The translations under genes and the position numbers were made by a program. Shown here in pieces: positions 16,302-24,742 of a stretch of 64,000 bases of DNA. The stretch comes from Bacteroidales bacterium. GTDB taxonomy: Bacteria; Bacteroidota; Bacteroidia; Bacteroidales; P3. The first letter of the stretch is position 1. Every line of letters starts with the position of its first letter. The stretch spans positions 1 to 64,000 of the forward strand of contig JAFXAA010000007.1 of assembly GCA_017522105.1 (NCBI GenBank), written 5' to 3'. The notes beneath the pieces were generated by a model. It made no database searches. It was not told the DNA's origin and worked only from the letters and a program-made list of their open reading frames with translations.

Positions 16302-17597
16302 TTAATTGCGCTTGTGGGTCATTATGTCGAGTATGCAGTCGTCGGTCTGGTTCATGCCCTCCTTGCCCAGTCGGCCGAGGTTGCGGATGCTGCAGTCGAG
16401 GTCGCTCTCGCTCAAGCCGTCGGTGCAATCCACCACGCGGCAGTGCACCGCCAGCTCGCTGCAGACGAAAGCCGAGTAAAGCCCCACACTCATCTTCAGC
16501 GCGCAGCTGGGCTTGGCGCCGTCGCAGACCATGCCGGCGATGGTGTTGATCATGTTCTTCAAGGCGTAGCCCGTCTGCTCGAAGCTGCCTCCCTCAAGGT
16601 AGGTCAGCGCTGCGCTCACCCCCATCGTTGCGTTCACTATGCCGCAGAGGGCACTCAACCGTCCTATGCCGCGTTTTATGTATATGCTCATCAGGTGGCT
16701 CATGGCCAGCGCGCGCAGTATCTGTTCGTCGCTGCAGCCGCGTGCTTTGCCGTAGTAGTAGACCGGCAGGGTGCAGCAGATGCCCTGGTTGCCGCTGCCC
16801 GAGTTGCTGTACACGGGCTTGGTGCAGCCGTCCATGCGGGCGTCGCTGGCGGCCACGGTGCGTGCCACCACGGTATGCACCATGTCTCCCCTCGCCTGCT
16901 CCATCAGTATCTGGCCGGTATGCAAACCCATACCCTCAAGGCCGCATTCCGAGGCGGCGTTGTTGTATTCCACCGTCTCGCGCAGCCAGTCGAGTTCGTC
17001 GAGCGGTGCTGTGGTAGCATAGTCGTAGACCATGCGTGCCGTCAGTTCCACATGCTGCTTGTTGTCCTCCTGCGGGTCGTCATCGTTGTCCTGCTCCTGG
17101 AAGAGGCCTTGTTTGTGGTCGAGCAACACCTTGCCGTCATGGCTCAGGAAGACAAAGTTTGTGTGCCGCTTGGCAATCACGGCTACCGCCGAATGCCCTT
17201 CATTCTCGACGGAACATTCAACATACAGTTTGTCGCAGCATTCCTTGACGCTGATATCTATCCTGTCGGCATTGTTGGCAAGCCACTGCTTGGCTTCCTC
17301 GACGTATGCCTCGGGCATGGTGAGCACTTCAAGGCCACGTTTCGAGTCGCCGTGCACCACAGCCATGGCCACGGCTATCGGCAGACCTATCATGCCGGTA
17401 CCGGGGATTCCCACCCCCATGGCGTTCTTGAACACATTTTTGCTCAGTCGCAGAACTACCGACGACGGCTTGCTGCCAAGTGTCTCGACGGCCTTGGCCA
17501 CGCACAACGCAACAGCCCCGGGTTCTGTACAGCCTGTGGCCGGCACCACCTCGTGCTGCATTATTTCCTTTATCTGCTCGCGGACATGCTTATCCAT
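16302..17597 (-). CDS. UPF0597 / CyuA-like L-cysteine desulfidase (431 aa)
   Basis: The N-terminal VVPATGCTEPGAVAL with its Cys is the hallmark of the UPF0597 family, related to the serine dehydratase alpha chain and including E. coli CyuA (YhaM), which releases sulfide from L-cysteine with an iron-sulfur cluster. Further conserved Cys-containing segments are DGCTKPVYSNSGSGNQG near residue 275 and GMVCDGAKPSCALK near 380. Length agrees with the family. The frame begins with a TTG four codons earlier, but the ATG at 17597 is preferred. It has its own promoter and is not linked to a cysteine transporter here. Confidence 0.9.
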   Translation of the reverse strand: MDKHVREQIKEIMQHEVVPATGCTEPGAVALCVAKAVETLGSKPSSVVLRLSKNVFKNAMGVGIPGTGMIGLPIAVAMAVVHGDSKRGLEVLTMPEAYVEEAKQWLANNADRIDISVKECCDKLYVECSVENEGHSAVAVIAKRHTNFVFLSHDGKVLLDHKQGLFQEQDNDDDPQEDNKQHVELTARMVYDYATTAPLDELDWLRETVEYNNAASECGLEGMGLHTGQILMEQARGDMVHTVVARTVAASDARMDGCTKPVYSNSGSGNQGICCTLPVYYYGKARGCSDEQILRALAMSHLMSIYIKRGIGRLSALCGIVNATMGVSAALTYLEGGSFEQTGYALKNMINTIAGMVCDGAKPSCALKMSVGLYSAFVCSELAVHCRVVDCTDGLSESDLDCSIRNLGRLGKEGMNQTDDCILDIMTHKRN

Positions 17598-17635
17598 AGG
17601 TAGATACAATCTATTGTTCTTTATATTGTAAAATG

Positions 17636-17666
17636 CAAAGATACAACAATTATTTCACGTAGCAAA
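17636..17666 (-). promoter_or_regulatory. Bacteroidota-type promoter for the desulfidase gene
   Basis: On the minus strand TTTG (17666-17663), a 19-nt spacer and TATCTTTG (17643-17636) lie about 40 nt upstream of the start. It begins 2 nt after the T tract of the hairpin that ends the upstream thioesterase gene. Confidence 0.8.
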
Positions 17667-17668
17667 AT

Positions 17669-17695
17669 AAAAAAGCCGGCTTACATCAGCTTTTT
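17669..17695 (-). terminator. possible terminator overlapping a stop codon
   Basis: Minus strand AAAAAGC and GCTTTTTT pair across a 12-nt loop that contains the TGA stop of the thioesterase gene. The stem is short and AU-rich, so the terminator is weak by inspection. Confidence 0.5.
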
Positions 17696-18075
17696 GTCTT
17701 GGCCTTAAGTTTTTCCATGAATTTGGCCGAGTCGATGATGAAACGCTCATGAGTGCCTTCGCCGATGAGTCCCGCCTCGTCGTAGGCCTTGACGCTGAAC
17801 ACCAAGCGGCGGCGGTCCACCTCCACAAGCTCGCTGTCGCACCACACACGCATGCCGATCGGCGTTGCCGACACATGGCTCACGTTGACCAGCGTGCCCA
17901 CGGTGCCCTGCCCCTCGTCGAGGTGCGGCAGCACACTCTCATAGCAGGTCTGTTCGATGAGCGCCACCATCATCGGCGTGGCAAATACATCCACCAATCC
18001 ACTGCCCACCCGCGCGGCGCTCATCGCCGGGGTGACAACTTGTTCATGATGTCCTTTGATTCCTGTTTGTAGCAT
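17686..18075 (-). CDS. thioesterase of the fluoroacetyl-CoA thioesterase-like (hotdog) family
   Basis: A 129-residue single hotdog-fold protein. The segment FATPMMVALIEQTCYESV (about residues 31-48) supplies the conserved Glu, and VGTLVNVSHVSATPIGMRV (60-78) the conserved His of FlK-like thioesterases, which hydrolyse small acyl-CoA esters. Physiological substrate unknown. No signal peptide. It stands alone between a hairpin terminator of the next gene and the desulfidase promoter. Confidence 0.87.
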   Translation of the reverse strand: MLQTGIKGHHEQVVTPAMSAARVGSGLVDVFATPMMVALIEQTCYESVLPHLDEGQGTVGTLVNVSHVSATPIGMRVWCDSELVEVDRRRLVFSVKAYDEAGLIGEGTHERFIIDSAKFMEKLKAKTKS

Positions 18076-18080
18076 ACAAA

Positions 18081-18116
18081 AAAAGTTTGCATCCTTAACG
18101 TAGGATGCAAACTTTT
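18081..18116 (-). terminator. strong intrinsic terminator
   Basis: A perfect 14-bp inverted repeat (AAAAGTTTGCATCC at 18081-18094 and its complement at 18103-18116) with an 8-nt loop. Read on the minus strand it ends in a T run, so it terminates the barrel-protein gene at 18180-18857; it starts only 6 nt above the next minus-strand gene. Confidence 0.85.
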
Positions 18117-18179
18117 ATTGTGTAAGAGTCATAGGGTCGTAGAGTCGCAGAGCGAGGCGGTGGGTATGGTTTTTATCGG

Positions 18180-18857
18180 TCAGAACCGGTACTTCCAGCC
18201 AAGGGTGAGCGTGGAGGGTTGGAAGTTGAGGTCGTCCACCTCGGTGGCGAGTCCTGTGATGTGGGCTTTGCCTATATGCCCGACGCTGATGATATACTGG
18301 AGATAGAGTCCGGCATCAAGCCTACGTTTAGTATACAGGAAGTTGACTGTCAGAGGCACGATGTAATTGGCTGAGGAGAACGAGTTAACGTAGTCGGTAC
18401 CACCTCGCGAAGTTGAGAAGAATATTTCGCTGAGGCCGACGCCGAAGCCCGCTGTGGGTTCGAGGGTGAAGTTTCTGCCGAGGTTGAATCGGTAGCCGAG
18501 GTCGATATGATAAAGGTTGTCCTGTTTTTTTAAAAGCTGGTTCTTGACGGAGGTGATGTTGTCTGCGGTACCGTCGAGGTGCATCGCGAGGGTGAAGCGG
18601 CAGTATTCCACGCCGATGCCGATGCCGACTTGGGCCGCCACGCTGTAGACGCTACGGTAGTCGAGCGCGGGGTGATAGGTCTGCATGTGGTTGGTGAAGC
18701 CTTTGCTGCCGTCGAGGAAGTTAAAACCGAGGTTGAATTCGGCCCAGGGATTAACCTTCCTTTTTCCGGCTTCGTTTTCCTGAGATGAAACTGTGCCTAC
18801 CGCCAGCAAGCAAGCCAGCAGCAGAGCCGTTTGTTTGATGTTGATGTGTTTTACCAT
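18180..18857 (-). CDS. outer-membrane beta-barrel protein (225 aa)
   Basis: A signal peptide (residues 1-26, ending TVSSQ) is followed by amphipathic strands with aromatic girdles and a C-terminal phenylalanine (LGWKYRF), as in small outer-membrane barrels of about eight strands. No specific family recognised. It is monocistronic, ending in a strong terminator. The 18858-19096 gap upstream is AT-rich and I see no gene or clear promoter in it. Confidence 0.85.
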   Translation of the reverse strand: MVKHINIKQTALLLACLLAVGTVSSQENEAGKRKVNPWAEFNLGFNFLDGSKGFTNHMQTYHPALDYRSVYSVAAQVGIGIGVEYCRFTLAMHLDGTADNITSVKNQLLKKQDNLYHIDLGYRFNLGRNFTLEPTAGFGVGLSEIFFSTSRGGTDYVNSFSSANYIVPLTVNFLYTKRRLDAGLYLQYIISVGHIGKAHITGLATEVDDLNFQPSTLTLGWKYRF

Positions 18858-19096
18858 GATGTCAAGGTTTTTAATTGAACATTACTGATTTATGCGTTTT
18901 GCATGAATGGTATTCAATTTCTCATCACGGTATCGGCTTGGTTATACATTCTGTTTTACGCCTATATAAACGCTCCGATACGTTTTTTATTGCCCGCAAG
19001 GCGGATTGTTTCCGTACAATTGATTTGCACATGATACTGTTTTTGAATTTAGGAGTTCGAGGTACATATTTGCTTTGGCTGGCCGACGGCGCGAAT

Positions 19097-19360
19097 TTAG
19101 AATAGCCAGAGGCGCAAGCTTTGACATTCTTGCAGGAAGGTATCCCGACCGACTATTGTGTATTTGTGTTTGTTGTAGAGTTGCCGCAGAGCGGTGTTGA
19201 CGGTCGCCATGTCCATGAGGGAGAGTCGGTAGGGTGCCGCATGGTAGATGGCGATGGACTCGTCCTGCGACTCAACGCTGTGGATGTCAGAAATAGGCAA
19301 CTTTTTCTCGGCACGCTCCATCATCGTCTTGTAGTAGGCAATTTGCTCCTCGTAGCCCAC
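19097..19360 (-). CDS. small hypothetical protein (87 aa)
   Basis: An 87-residue frame beginning with GTG, 13 nt after the stop of the T9SS cargo gene. It has a charged helical N-terminus (EEQIAYYKTMMERAEKK) and a mixed C-terminal part with no signal peptide or known motif. Codon use looks bacterial and there is no competing frame, but the non-ATG start and missing homology leave doubt; an ATG 12 codons in could also be used. Confidence 0.5.
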   Translation of the reverse strand: MGYEEQIAYYKTMMERAEKKLPISDIHSVESQDESIAIYHAAPYRLSLMDMATVNTALRQLYNKHKYTIVGRDTFLQECQSLRLWLF

Positions 19361-19373
19361 GCCTGCGGCGAGC

Positions 19374-21476
19374 TTAATCGAAGATATCCGACTGCTTCAG
19401 CAGGCGGACGGTGTGTTGGCGGCCGTCGGCGGTGGTGAGGGTGAGGAGGTAGGTGGCTTGCGGGCGTGAGGTGAGGTCGAGAGAGTAGCGGTTGGGGCCG
19501 TCGGGGGTAAGGCGGACTTCTTCGCTGCGGCCGGACATATCGGTCAGCCATGCTGTGGCGGCCCCTCTTTCGACTTTCAACTCACCACTTTCCACTTGAA
19601 TTGTTACTCTCTGCCGGAAGGGGTTGGGGTAGGCGACGAAGGCGTTTCCTCCTTCCACAAGCGTTATGCCGATGCCGCCACCGTGACCTGTGGAGTCATA
19701 GACATAGGGTGTCAGGAAGGCGGTGTCGGTGTAGCGTGCGATGTAGGCGTGGCTGTTCCATGCGGCGTTGACATTGAGGTTGCCGAAGGCGGCGTTTGCG
19801 GTAAGGGTGCCGGTAAGCCACAGCGAGCTGTCGTTGAGGAACAGGTAGCCTTGCTCGTTTTTTGAGCTTTCCGAGTGGTAGTCTATGTACTCCAGCTCGT
19901 GGCCGTCATAGTCCCACACCATCAGCCCCATGCCGTATAGACCATTAATCTGGCTGTCATGGAAGAGTATGTTGCATTGGTACAGCACTTGGCAGAAGAC
20001 GCGGTTGCCACCTGCCACGAAGGATCCGTTGTGGGACCACACATATTTGTCGGAGTACAGAAATGTCCTTTCCCAAGGCTCTGTGCCTGTTGAGCGGGCT
20101 TTGCCGTAGGAGACAAGACTGAGGTCGTCGGCGTCGAGCCTGAGCCAGCAGGCGTTGTTCTTAAGGTTCAATGTGTCGCCCTTGTAGTTCAGCGTGGTGT
20201 AGTAGTCTGGGACTTTACCTGACTCACCGTTTATAAATAGCGAGTTGGTTACGCTGTCATAATATGTGCCAAGGAGTCTTACATATCCCGCACAGCCTCC
20301 TTCTGGAGTATAAGTTGCAGTCACCTGCACAATCCCCGTCGGCGTCAGCTCAGAGTTATATCGTATCATGCACGAGTACCACTCCATCTCCAGCGTGTCG
20401 CTATTCTTCACGGGCAGAGTGTCAAAAGAAAATTGTGTACGTTGTAAAAGCATATATATATTGTCGTTGGCATCAACATCAATAGAATTCAAATACATAC
20501 TTATATTACCATCATCTGAATATCGCCATGTGGAGTCGAAAACATAGGTGCTCGCTATCACACTGTCCATATGGGGCGACAGTTTTATGATATGCCAGTT
20601 CCACCTACTCGAGGGCTCCAAAGGAACATCCAGCTGCCTCCTCCCTCCATCCACCACAAGTCTCATTCCGTTTATGTTGCCCTCTTTGGTCGACCAAATG
20701 CGGTGCCCCTCTCGGCAGGTGTCGCACATATCCCCAAAATAGTCATTTGTCTGGCGTGCCAATATGATGTTTCCTTCGCTGTCGACATTGAAGGAGACCT
20801 TCTCTCCCACATTTGTCATCAGGTGGCCCGAGCCTTCATATCTCAACAACCTGCCGTCTTCCCTTACAAACGTCGGTATCCAGAAATGCTCTTCGATGAG
20901 ATTTCCGCTTTCAAGTCCTATAGTGATAAAGGCATAGTAGAGGGCTGGCGACTTGAGGCTGTCAGGCGACTCCGGGAACCTATCGGGGGTGGTCAACAGG
21001 GTGTCCATATAGTATACCTCGTTCTTGTCGTGCGAGCTGCTTCCCCAATTGAAGGGGAACCTAAACTCGGCAAACAGCATAAGTGCGGTGTCGCCCACCA
21101 TCCGCATAGTGTAGACCACAAAGTCGGTATAGCTGGAATAGAACTCCTTGTGCCACACCAATTGGCCATCGGGAGAGAACTTGGCGACGACGGCGCTAAG
21201 GTTGCGGTGTGCCGAGAATGGCAGTATGCTTGTATCGTCGTCCCATCGCGCGTTGCCTATGAACTGGCCGAGAATATAGATGTTGCCCTCGCTGTCTATA
21301 GCCGAGCCGAATATCTCGTTGGCGGCGGCTCCGTCCTCGTAATCGGGGCCATAGTAGGACTTCACCCAGTCGAAACTGCCGCCGGACGTGGTGCCGGCCT
21401 GGCCAGCAACGGTGTTTAAGTTGGCGGTGATTGCCATCAGCGCGAGGAGCGCAAAAGAGAGGGCTTTCTTTGTCAT
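19374..21476 (-). CDS. type IX secretion system cargo with C-terminal sorting domain (700 aa)
   Basis: A signal peptide (residues 1-25) precedes a long beta-propeller-like body with repeated DSEGNIYILGQF and DANDNIYMLLQ units characteristic of SBBP-type or NHL-like repeats. The last about 90 residues form a type A T9SS sorting domain: AYPNPFRQRVTIQV, a central TDMSGR strand and a final TYLLTLTTADGRQHTVRLLKQ. The domain is cleaved when the protein is exported and anchored. The sorting domain contains an extra SGELKVERG segment encoded by a 7-bp repeat (19564-19602). PorQ, a component of the same system, is encoded at 50408-51472. Confidence 0.93.
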   Translation of the reverse strand: MTKKALSFALLALMAITANLNTVAGQAGTTSGGSFDWVKSYYGPDYEDGAAANEIFGSAIDSEGNIYILGQFIGNARWDDDTSILPFSAHRNLSAVVAKFSPDGQLVWHKEFYSSYTDFVVYTMRMVGDTALMLFAEFRFPFNWGSSSHDKNEVYYMDTLLTTPDRFPESPDSLKSPALYYAFITIGLESGNLIEEHFWIPTFVREDGRLLRYEGSGHLMTNVGEKVSFNVDSEGNIILARQTNDYFGDMCDTCREGHRIWSTKEGNINGMRLVVDGGRRQLDVPLEPSSRWNWHIIKLSPHMDSVIASTYVFDSTWRYSDDGNISMYLNSIDVDANDNIYMLLQRTQFSFDTLPVKNSDTLEMEWYSCMIRYNSELTPTGIVQVTATYTPEGGCAGYVRLLGTYYDSVTNSLFINGESGKVPDYYTTLNYKGDTLNLKNNACWLRLDADDLSLVSYGKARSTGTEPWERTFLYSDKYVWSHNGSFVAGGNRVFCQVLYQCNILFHDSQINGLYGMGLMVWDYDGHELEYIDYHSESSKNEQGYLFLNDSSLWLTGTLTANAAFGNLNVNAAWNSHAYIARYTDTAFLTPYVYDSTGHGGGIGITLVEGGNAFVAYPNPFRQRVTIQVESGELKVERGAATAWLTDMSGRSEEVRLTPDGPNRYSLDLTSRPQATYLLTLTTADGRQHTVRLLKQSDIFD
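19564..19602 (-). repeat. intragenic 7-bp repeat in a T9SS sorting domain
   Basis: On the minus strand AAGTGGAAAGTGGTGAGTTGAAAG-type units encode SGELKVERG in the middle of the sorting domain. The same peptide pattern (SGEWKVESGE) is encoded by the array at 26296-26376. Reading frame is kept. Confidence 0.65.
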
Positions 21477-21691
21477 TGTTGTGGTGTTAAATGGTTATTT
21501 ATCCGTTTTCATGAGGGCCTTTTGGGGGGCTTCCTATATATATGACGAGGAAGTGCCGTTTTTGTAACATTTTTTAACATTATTTATGTTTTTTTTTTAC
21601 TCCAATGCCCCCCCCCTGTCGAAACATCGCCGTGGTGTGCCGTCGGCTCGGCCGACAAGGATTATAGAAGAATCGAAGAAAGGAGAAAGAA

Positions 21692-21751
21692 GAAGCCCCA
21701 CAGGGGTCCCTGCGGGGCTATTATATTATTCAGCAGGCAGGTTGCCTGCTG
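21692..21751 (-). terminator. tandem hairpins / terminator after the deoxyhypusine-synthase-like gene
   Basis: Going downstream on the minus strand: a 9-bp stem with 3-nt loop (CAGCAGGCA/TGCCTGCTG, 21731-21751) just after the stop, then AGCCCCGCAGGG pairing with CCCTGTGGGGCT followed by TTCTTCTTT (21719-21686). The second hairpin is a plausible intrinsic terminator. Nothing else is seen in 21477-21756 except a T-rich run near 21580-21600. Confidence 0.65.
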
Positions 21752-21756
21752 ACCAG

Positions 21757-22794
21757 CTATTTCTGCCAGAGCTTCTGCCAGTTTTTGTATTCGCGCTGTT
21801 TCCAGGCGCCGTTGTGGTAGGCGTAGCTGACGATGGCAGGGATGACGGTGGTGCCTTCGGCATAGACCATCTGCTGCAGTTCCTCGCTCACCTTGCCCCA
21901 GCTGCCGGCCTCGAGGAGGGTGCTGGAGGAGCAGGCGCCGTCGCGGACGTCGGCCACGGTGATCTGGATTGCATATTTGTGCATGGGAACCTCTTTTCCA
22001 AGTATTTCAGCGCACACAACTGTGTCTTGAGCAAAATTCTTGGGGGTGCCGCCGCCGACCATGAAGAGGCCGCTCTCGGGGCAGTTCATCTTGATCTCGG
22101 TGAGCTCGAGGAAGTCGGCCACGCTGTCGATGCTGACGTAGGGCTTGCCCTCGTGACGACGGATCCACTGGTGCTTGCCGATGCCGAAGCCGGCGCTGCT
22201 GTCGCTGAAGGCGGGGCAGAAGATAGGCACGCCACACTCGTAGCAGGTCTGGATGAGGGAGTCTTTCTTCACACCGTGACCCTCGGCGAGCCATTTGCCC
22301 ACGTTGTAGAGGAACTCGCGGCTGCTGTAGGGACGCGGCTCGAGGAGGTCGGCCACGTCGCAGGTAGCCTGGTCGCAGGCCTGCAGCTCTTCCTCGTCGA
22401 TGAAGGTGTCGTAGATGCGGTCGATGTAGAGCTCGCGGAGCTTGGTGTCGGGGATGACGTTCTCCTTGGTGCCGATGTAGTGCTTGTAGCCCAGGGCCTC
22501 GAAGAGGTCCATGTCGATGATGCTGGCGCCGGTGCTGACCACGGCGTCAATCATCTTGTTGCGCACCATGTCGACATACACCTGCATGCAGCCGGCGGCG
22601 GAGGTGGAGCCGGCGATGGTGAGGATGTTGGTGCAGTCCTTCTCGGCCAGCATCTGGCAGAGGATGTCGGCGGCGCGGGCGGTGTCGCGGCTGGTGAAGC
22701 TCATGTGGCGCATGGCGTCAATAAGCTCGGTGCTGTCGTACTTCTTGATGTCAATGTGCTTGACGGTTTCTTTCAGGAGGTCTTTTTTTTCCAT
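21757..22794 (-). CDS. deoxyhypusine synthase-like protein (345 aa)
   Basis: The protein aligns by eye with the deoxyhypusine synthase family: STGASIIDMDLFEALGYKHY near residue 88 (NAD and spermidine binding region), GGGTPKNFAQDTVV near residue 248, and a C-terminal SWGKVSEE carrying the lysine that forms the enzyme-imine intermediate in the eukaryotic enzyme. Bacteria lack eIF5A, so the reaction is probably transfer of an aminobutyl group to a small amine (for example making homospermidine) rather than hypusine formation. Agmatine-to-putrescine genes are at 54497-56400. The gene is monocistronic and ends in tandem hairpins. Confidence 0.88.
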   Translation of the reverse strand: MEKKDLLKETVKHIDIKKYDSTELIDAMRHMSFTSRDTARAADILCQMLAEKDCTNILTIAGSTSAAGCMQVYVDMVRNKMIDAVVSTGASIIDMDLFEALGYKHYIGTKENVIPDTKLRELYIDRIYDTFIDEEELQACDQATCDVADLLEPRPYSSREFLYNVGKWLAEGHGVKKDSLIQTCYECGVPIFCPAFSDSSAGFGIGKHQWIRRHEGKPYVSIDSVADFLELTEIKMNCPESGLFMVGGGTPKNFAQDTVVCAEILGKEVPMHKYAIQITVADVRDGACSSSTLLEAGSWGKVSEELQQMVYAEGTTVIPAIVSYAYHNGAWKQREYKNWQKLWQK

Positions 22795-22926
22795 TTGTTG
22801 AATGTTTTAAATGATTATTAAAGCTTCAGCGGGCACGCACGTGGGAGACTCCCTGCCTGAAATTGATTATCTGTTGTATAACGCGATGTGTTCGTTTTTA
22901 TTGTGCCGACGTGGCAGAAAAAAGTA

Positions 22927-24456
22927 TCAGAACGGCACGTCGCCGTCGCCCTCGGGGGGCAAGTCTTCGTTCATCTTGCTGTCGATGATCATGGTGCCGC
23001 CGCCGTCGAAGCCCGTGTTGGGGCCCATGCCCGCCATGGCGCCGCCGAAGTCGCTGTCGGTGGGCGGGTTCTCGAAGCGTGCGAACTCCTTGACAAAGCG
23101 CAGGCGCACCTCCCCGACCCCGCCGCTGCGGTGCTTGGCAATCAGCAGGTCGGCCATGCCTATGGTGGAGCCGTGGTCGTCCTCCATGATGTTGTAGTAC
23201 TCGGGGCGGTAGATGAACATCACGATGTCGGCGTCCTGCTCTATGGCGCCCGACTCGCGCAGGTCGCTCAGCTGCGGCTTGTTGCCTACGCGGTTCTCCA
23301 CGGCGCGGCTCAGCTGCGACATGGCCAGCACCGGTATGTTCAGTTCCTTGCTGAGGGCTTTGAGCTGGCGGCTGATCATCGAGATCTCCTGCTCGCGGTT
23401 GCCGTTGCGGTTCTCGGCGGTGCCGCTCTGCATGAGCTGCAGGTAGTCGATGAAGATCATCTGTATGTCGTAGCGCTGCTTGAGGCGGCGCGCCTTGGCG
23501 CGGAGCTCGAAGATGGTGAGCGAGGGGGTGTCGTCTATCAGTATGCGGTTGGAGGCCTCGTGCAGGCGCTGTGCACCGCTCTTGAGTTGCTCTTTCTCGT
23601 AGGGCTCCAGGCGGCCCTTCTTGAGCTTGTCGCCCGTCAGGCGCGCCTCGCTCGAGAGCAGGCGCATGGCCAGCTCCTGGCCGCTCATCTCGAGGGAGAA
23701 GAAGGCCACGGGCTTCTTGAAGTCCACGGCCATGTTGCGCGCCATGCTCAGTGCGCAGGCCGTCTTACCCATGGCCGGGCGTGCGGCGAGGATGATGAGG
23801 GTGCCGGGCTGGAAGCCCGCCGTCATGCGGTCGAGCCCCATGAAGCCGCTCTCCAGGCCGCTCAGGCCGTCCTCCTTCTGCCCCGCCTCGCTGATCTGGT
23901 CCATGGCCATCCCAACGAAGTCGCCCAGCGGCTTGTAGTCGGAGCGGAAGTTCTTGTCGTTGATGTCCATCAGGTGCTGCTCGGTCTGGTCGAGCAGGTT
24001 GACGACGTCGGTGGTCTCGTCGTAGGCCTTCTTGATGGTCTCGGTGCTGATGCGTATCATCTCGCGCTGGATGAATTTCTCGCTGAGCACGCGTATGTGG
24101 TACTCTATGTGTGCCGCGGAGACGACGTTCTCCGTCAGCTTGCTGACGCCATAGGCGCCGCCGGCCAACTCCAGCTCGCCGTCGAGACGCAGGCGCTCCA
24201 CCACGGTGAGCAGGTCCACGGGCTGGCTCTGCTCGAAGAGCTTGCGGATGGCGCGGAACACAGCCTGATGCTCAGGCTTGTAGAAATACTCCTCGTGCAG
24301 CGTCTCTATAGCGTTGATGAGCGCCGCCTGGTCGAGCATCAGCGCCCCGAGCACCCCCTCCTCCAGGGCCAGAGCCTGCGGCGGAGTGTTGCTGTTGAGG
24401 GCAAAGGCCTGCTCGTATGTCATTCTGTTAGTACGTCTTGCGTCGGTTACAGGCAT
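22927..24456 (-). CDS. dnaB: replicative DNA helicase DnaB
   Basis: A 509-residue hexameric helicase. The N-terminal primase-interacting domain starts PPQALALEEGVLGALMLD; the RecA-like domain has Walker A ARPAMGKTACAL near residue 218, MIFIDYLQLM (Walker B), LKALSKELNIPVLAMSQLSR and the arginine-finger end IAKHRSGGVGEVRLRFV. The C-terminal tail ends EDLPPEGDGDVPF, which resembles the acidic, Phe-terminated tip of single-strand binding proteins. ATG at 24456 is taken, one of two close in-frame ATGs. A -7 box lies 25 nt upstream. Confidence 0.97.
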   Translation of the reverse strand: MPVTDARRTNRMTYEQAFALNSNTPPQALALEEGVLGALMLDQAALINAIETLHEEYFYKPEHQAVFRAIRKLFEQSQPVDLLTVVERLRLDGELELAGGAYGVSKLTENVVSAAHIEYHIRVLSEKFIQREMIRISTETIKKAYDETTDVVNLLDQTEQHLMDINDKNFRSDYKPLGDFVGMAMDQISEAGQKEDGLSGLESGFMGLDRMTAGFQPGTLIILAARPAMGKTACALSMARNMAVDFKKPVAFFSLEMSGQELAMRLLSSEARLTGDKLKKGRLEPYEKEQLKSGAQRLHEASNRILIDDTPSLTIFELRAKARRLKQRYDIQMIFIDYLQLMQSGTAENRNGNREQEISMISRQLKALSKELNIPVLAMSQLSRAVENRVGNKPQLSDLRESGAIEQDADIVMFIYRPEYYNIMEDDHGSTIGMADLLIAKHRSGGVGEVRLRFVKEFARFENPPTDSDFGGAMAGMGPNTGFDGGGTMIIDSKMNEDLPPEGDGDVPF

Positions 24457-24480
24457 TTTGTTCGGTCGTTTTTGGAACTA

Positions 24481-24488
24481 CAAAAGTA
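24481..24488 (-). promoter_or_regulatory. putative -7 box for dnaB
   Basis: TACTTTTG on the minus strand fits TAnnTTTG; no clear -33 TTTG at the right distance. The implied transcript would have a leader of roughly 20 nt. Confidence 0.45.
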
Positions 24489-24535
24489 CACAAAAAAGCC
24501 GACATGACGGAAAAAAATATCAACAGCGTGGTATG

Positions 24536-24640
24536 GTTGTCGGAGTGGCTATCGGAGTGGTTATCGGTTATGGGTTATTGGTTATTGATTTGTTATCGGT
24601 TATATGTTATTGGTTATCGTGCCATCAACTTAACCATTAT
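24536..24640. repeat. 7-bp repeat array (GTTATTG/GTTATCG type)
   Basis: Units GTTATCG, GTTATGG, GTTATTG and GGTTATA recur through the middle of the 609-bp gene-free stretch between dnaB and the DUF3127 gene. The rest of that stretch holds the dnaB promoter, two short GC palindromes around CCCCGTCAGGGG and CCCCTGTAGGGG (24640-24720), the hairpin element at 24743 and the downstream promoter; I see no gene in it. Confidence 0.8.
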
Positions 24641-24742
24641 CCACCAGAACCCCGTCAGGGGTTACATCTTAATAGCCAATGTGTTACGTATAACCATACA
24701 GACCCCTGTAGGGGTTCCATCCCCCTCGGCGGCCAGCCGCAT

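Noticed and set aside
17651..17666. parS-like TTTCACGT sequence near parAB
   Set aside because: Only about 11 of 16 positions agree with the usual parS palindrome and the right half is missing.
24640..24720. Riboswitch or small RNA around the CCCCGTCAGGGG and CCCCTGTAGGGG palindromes
   Set aside because: They are short and isolated, with no promoter or terminator pairing; more likely further intergenic repeats.
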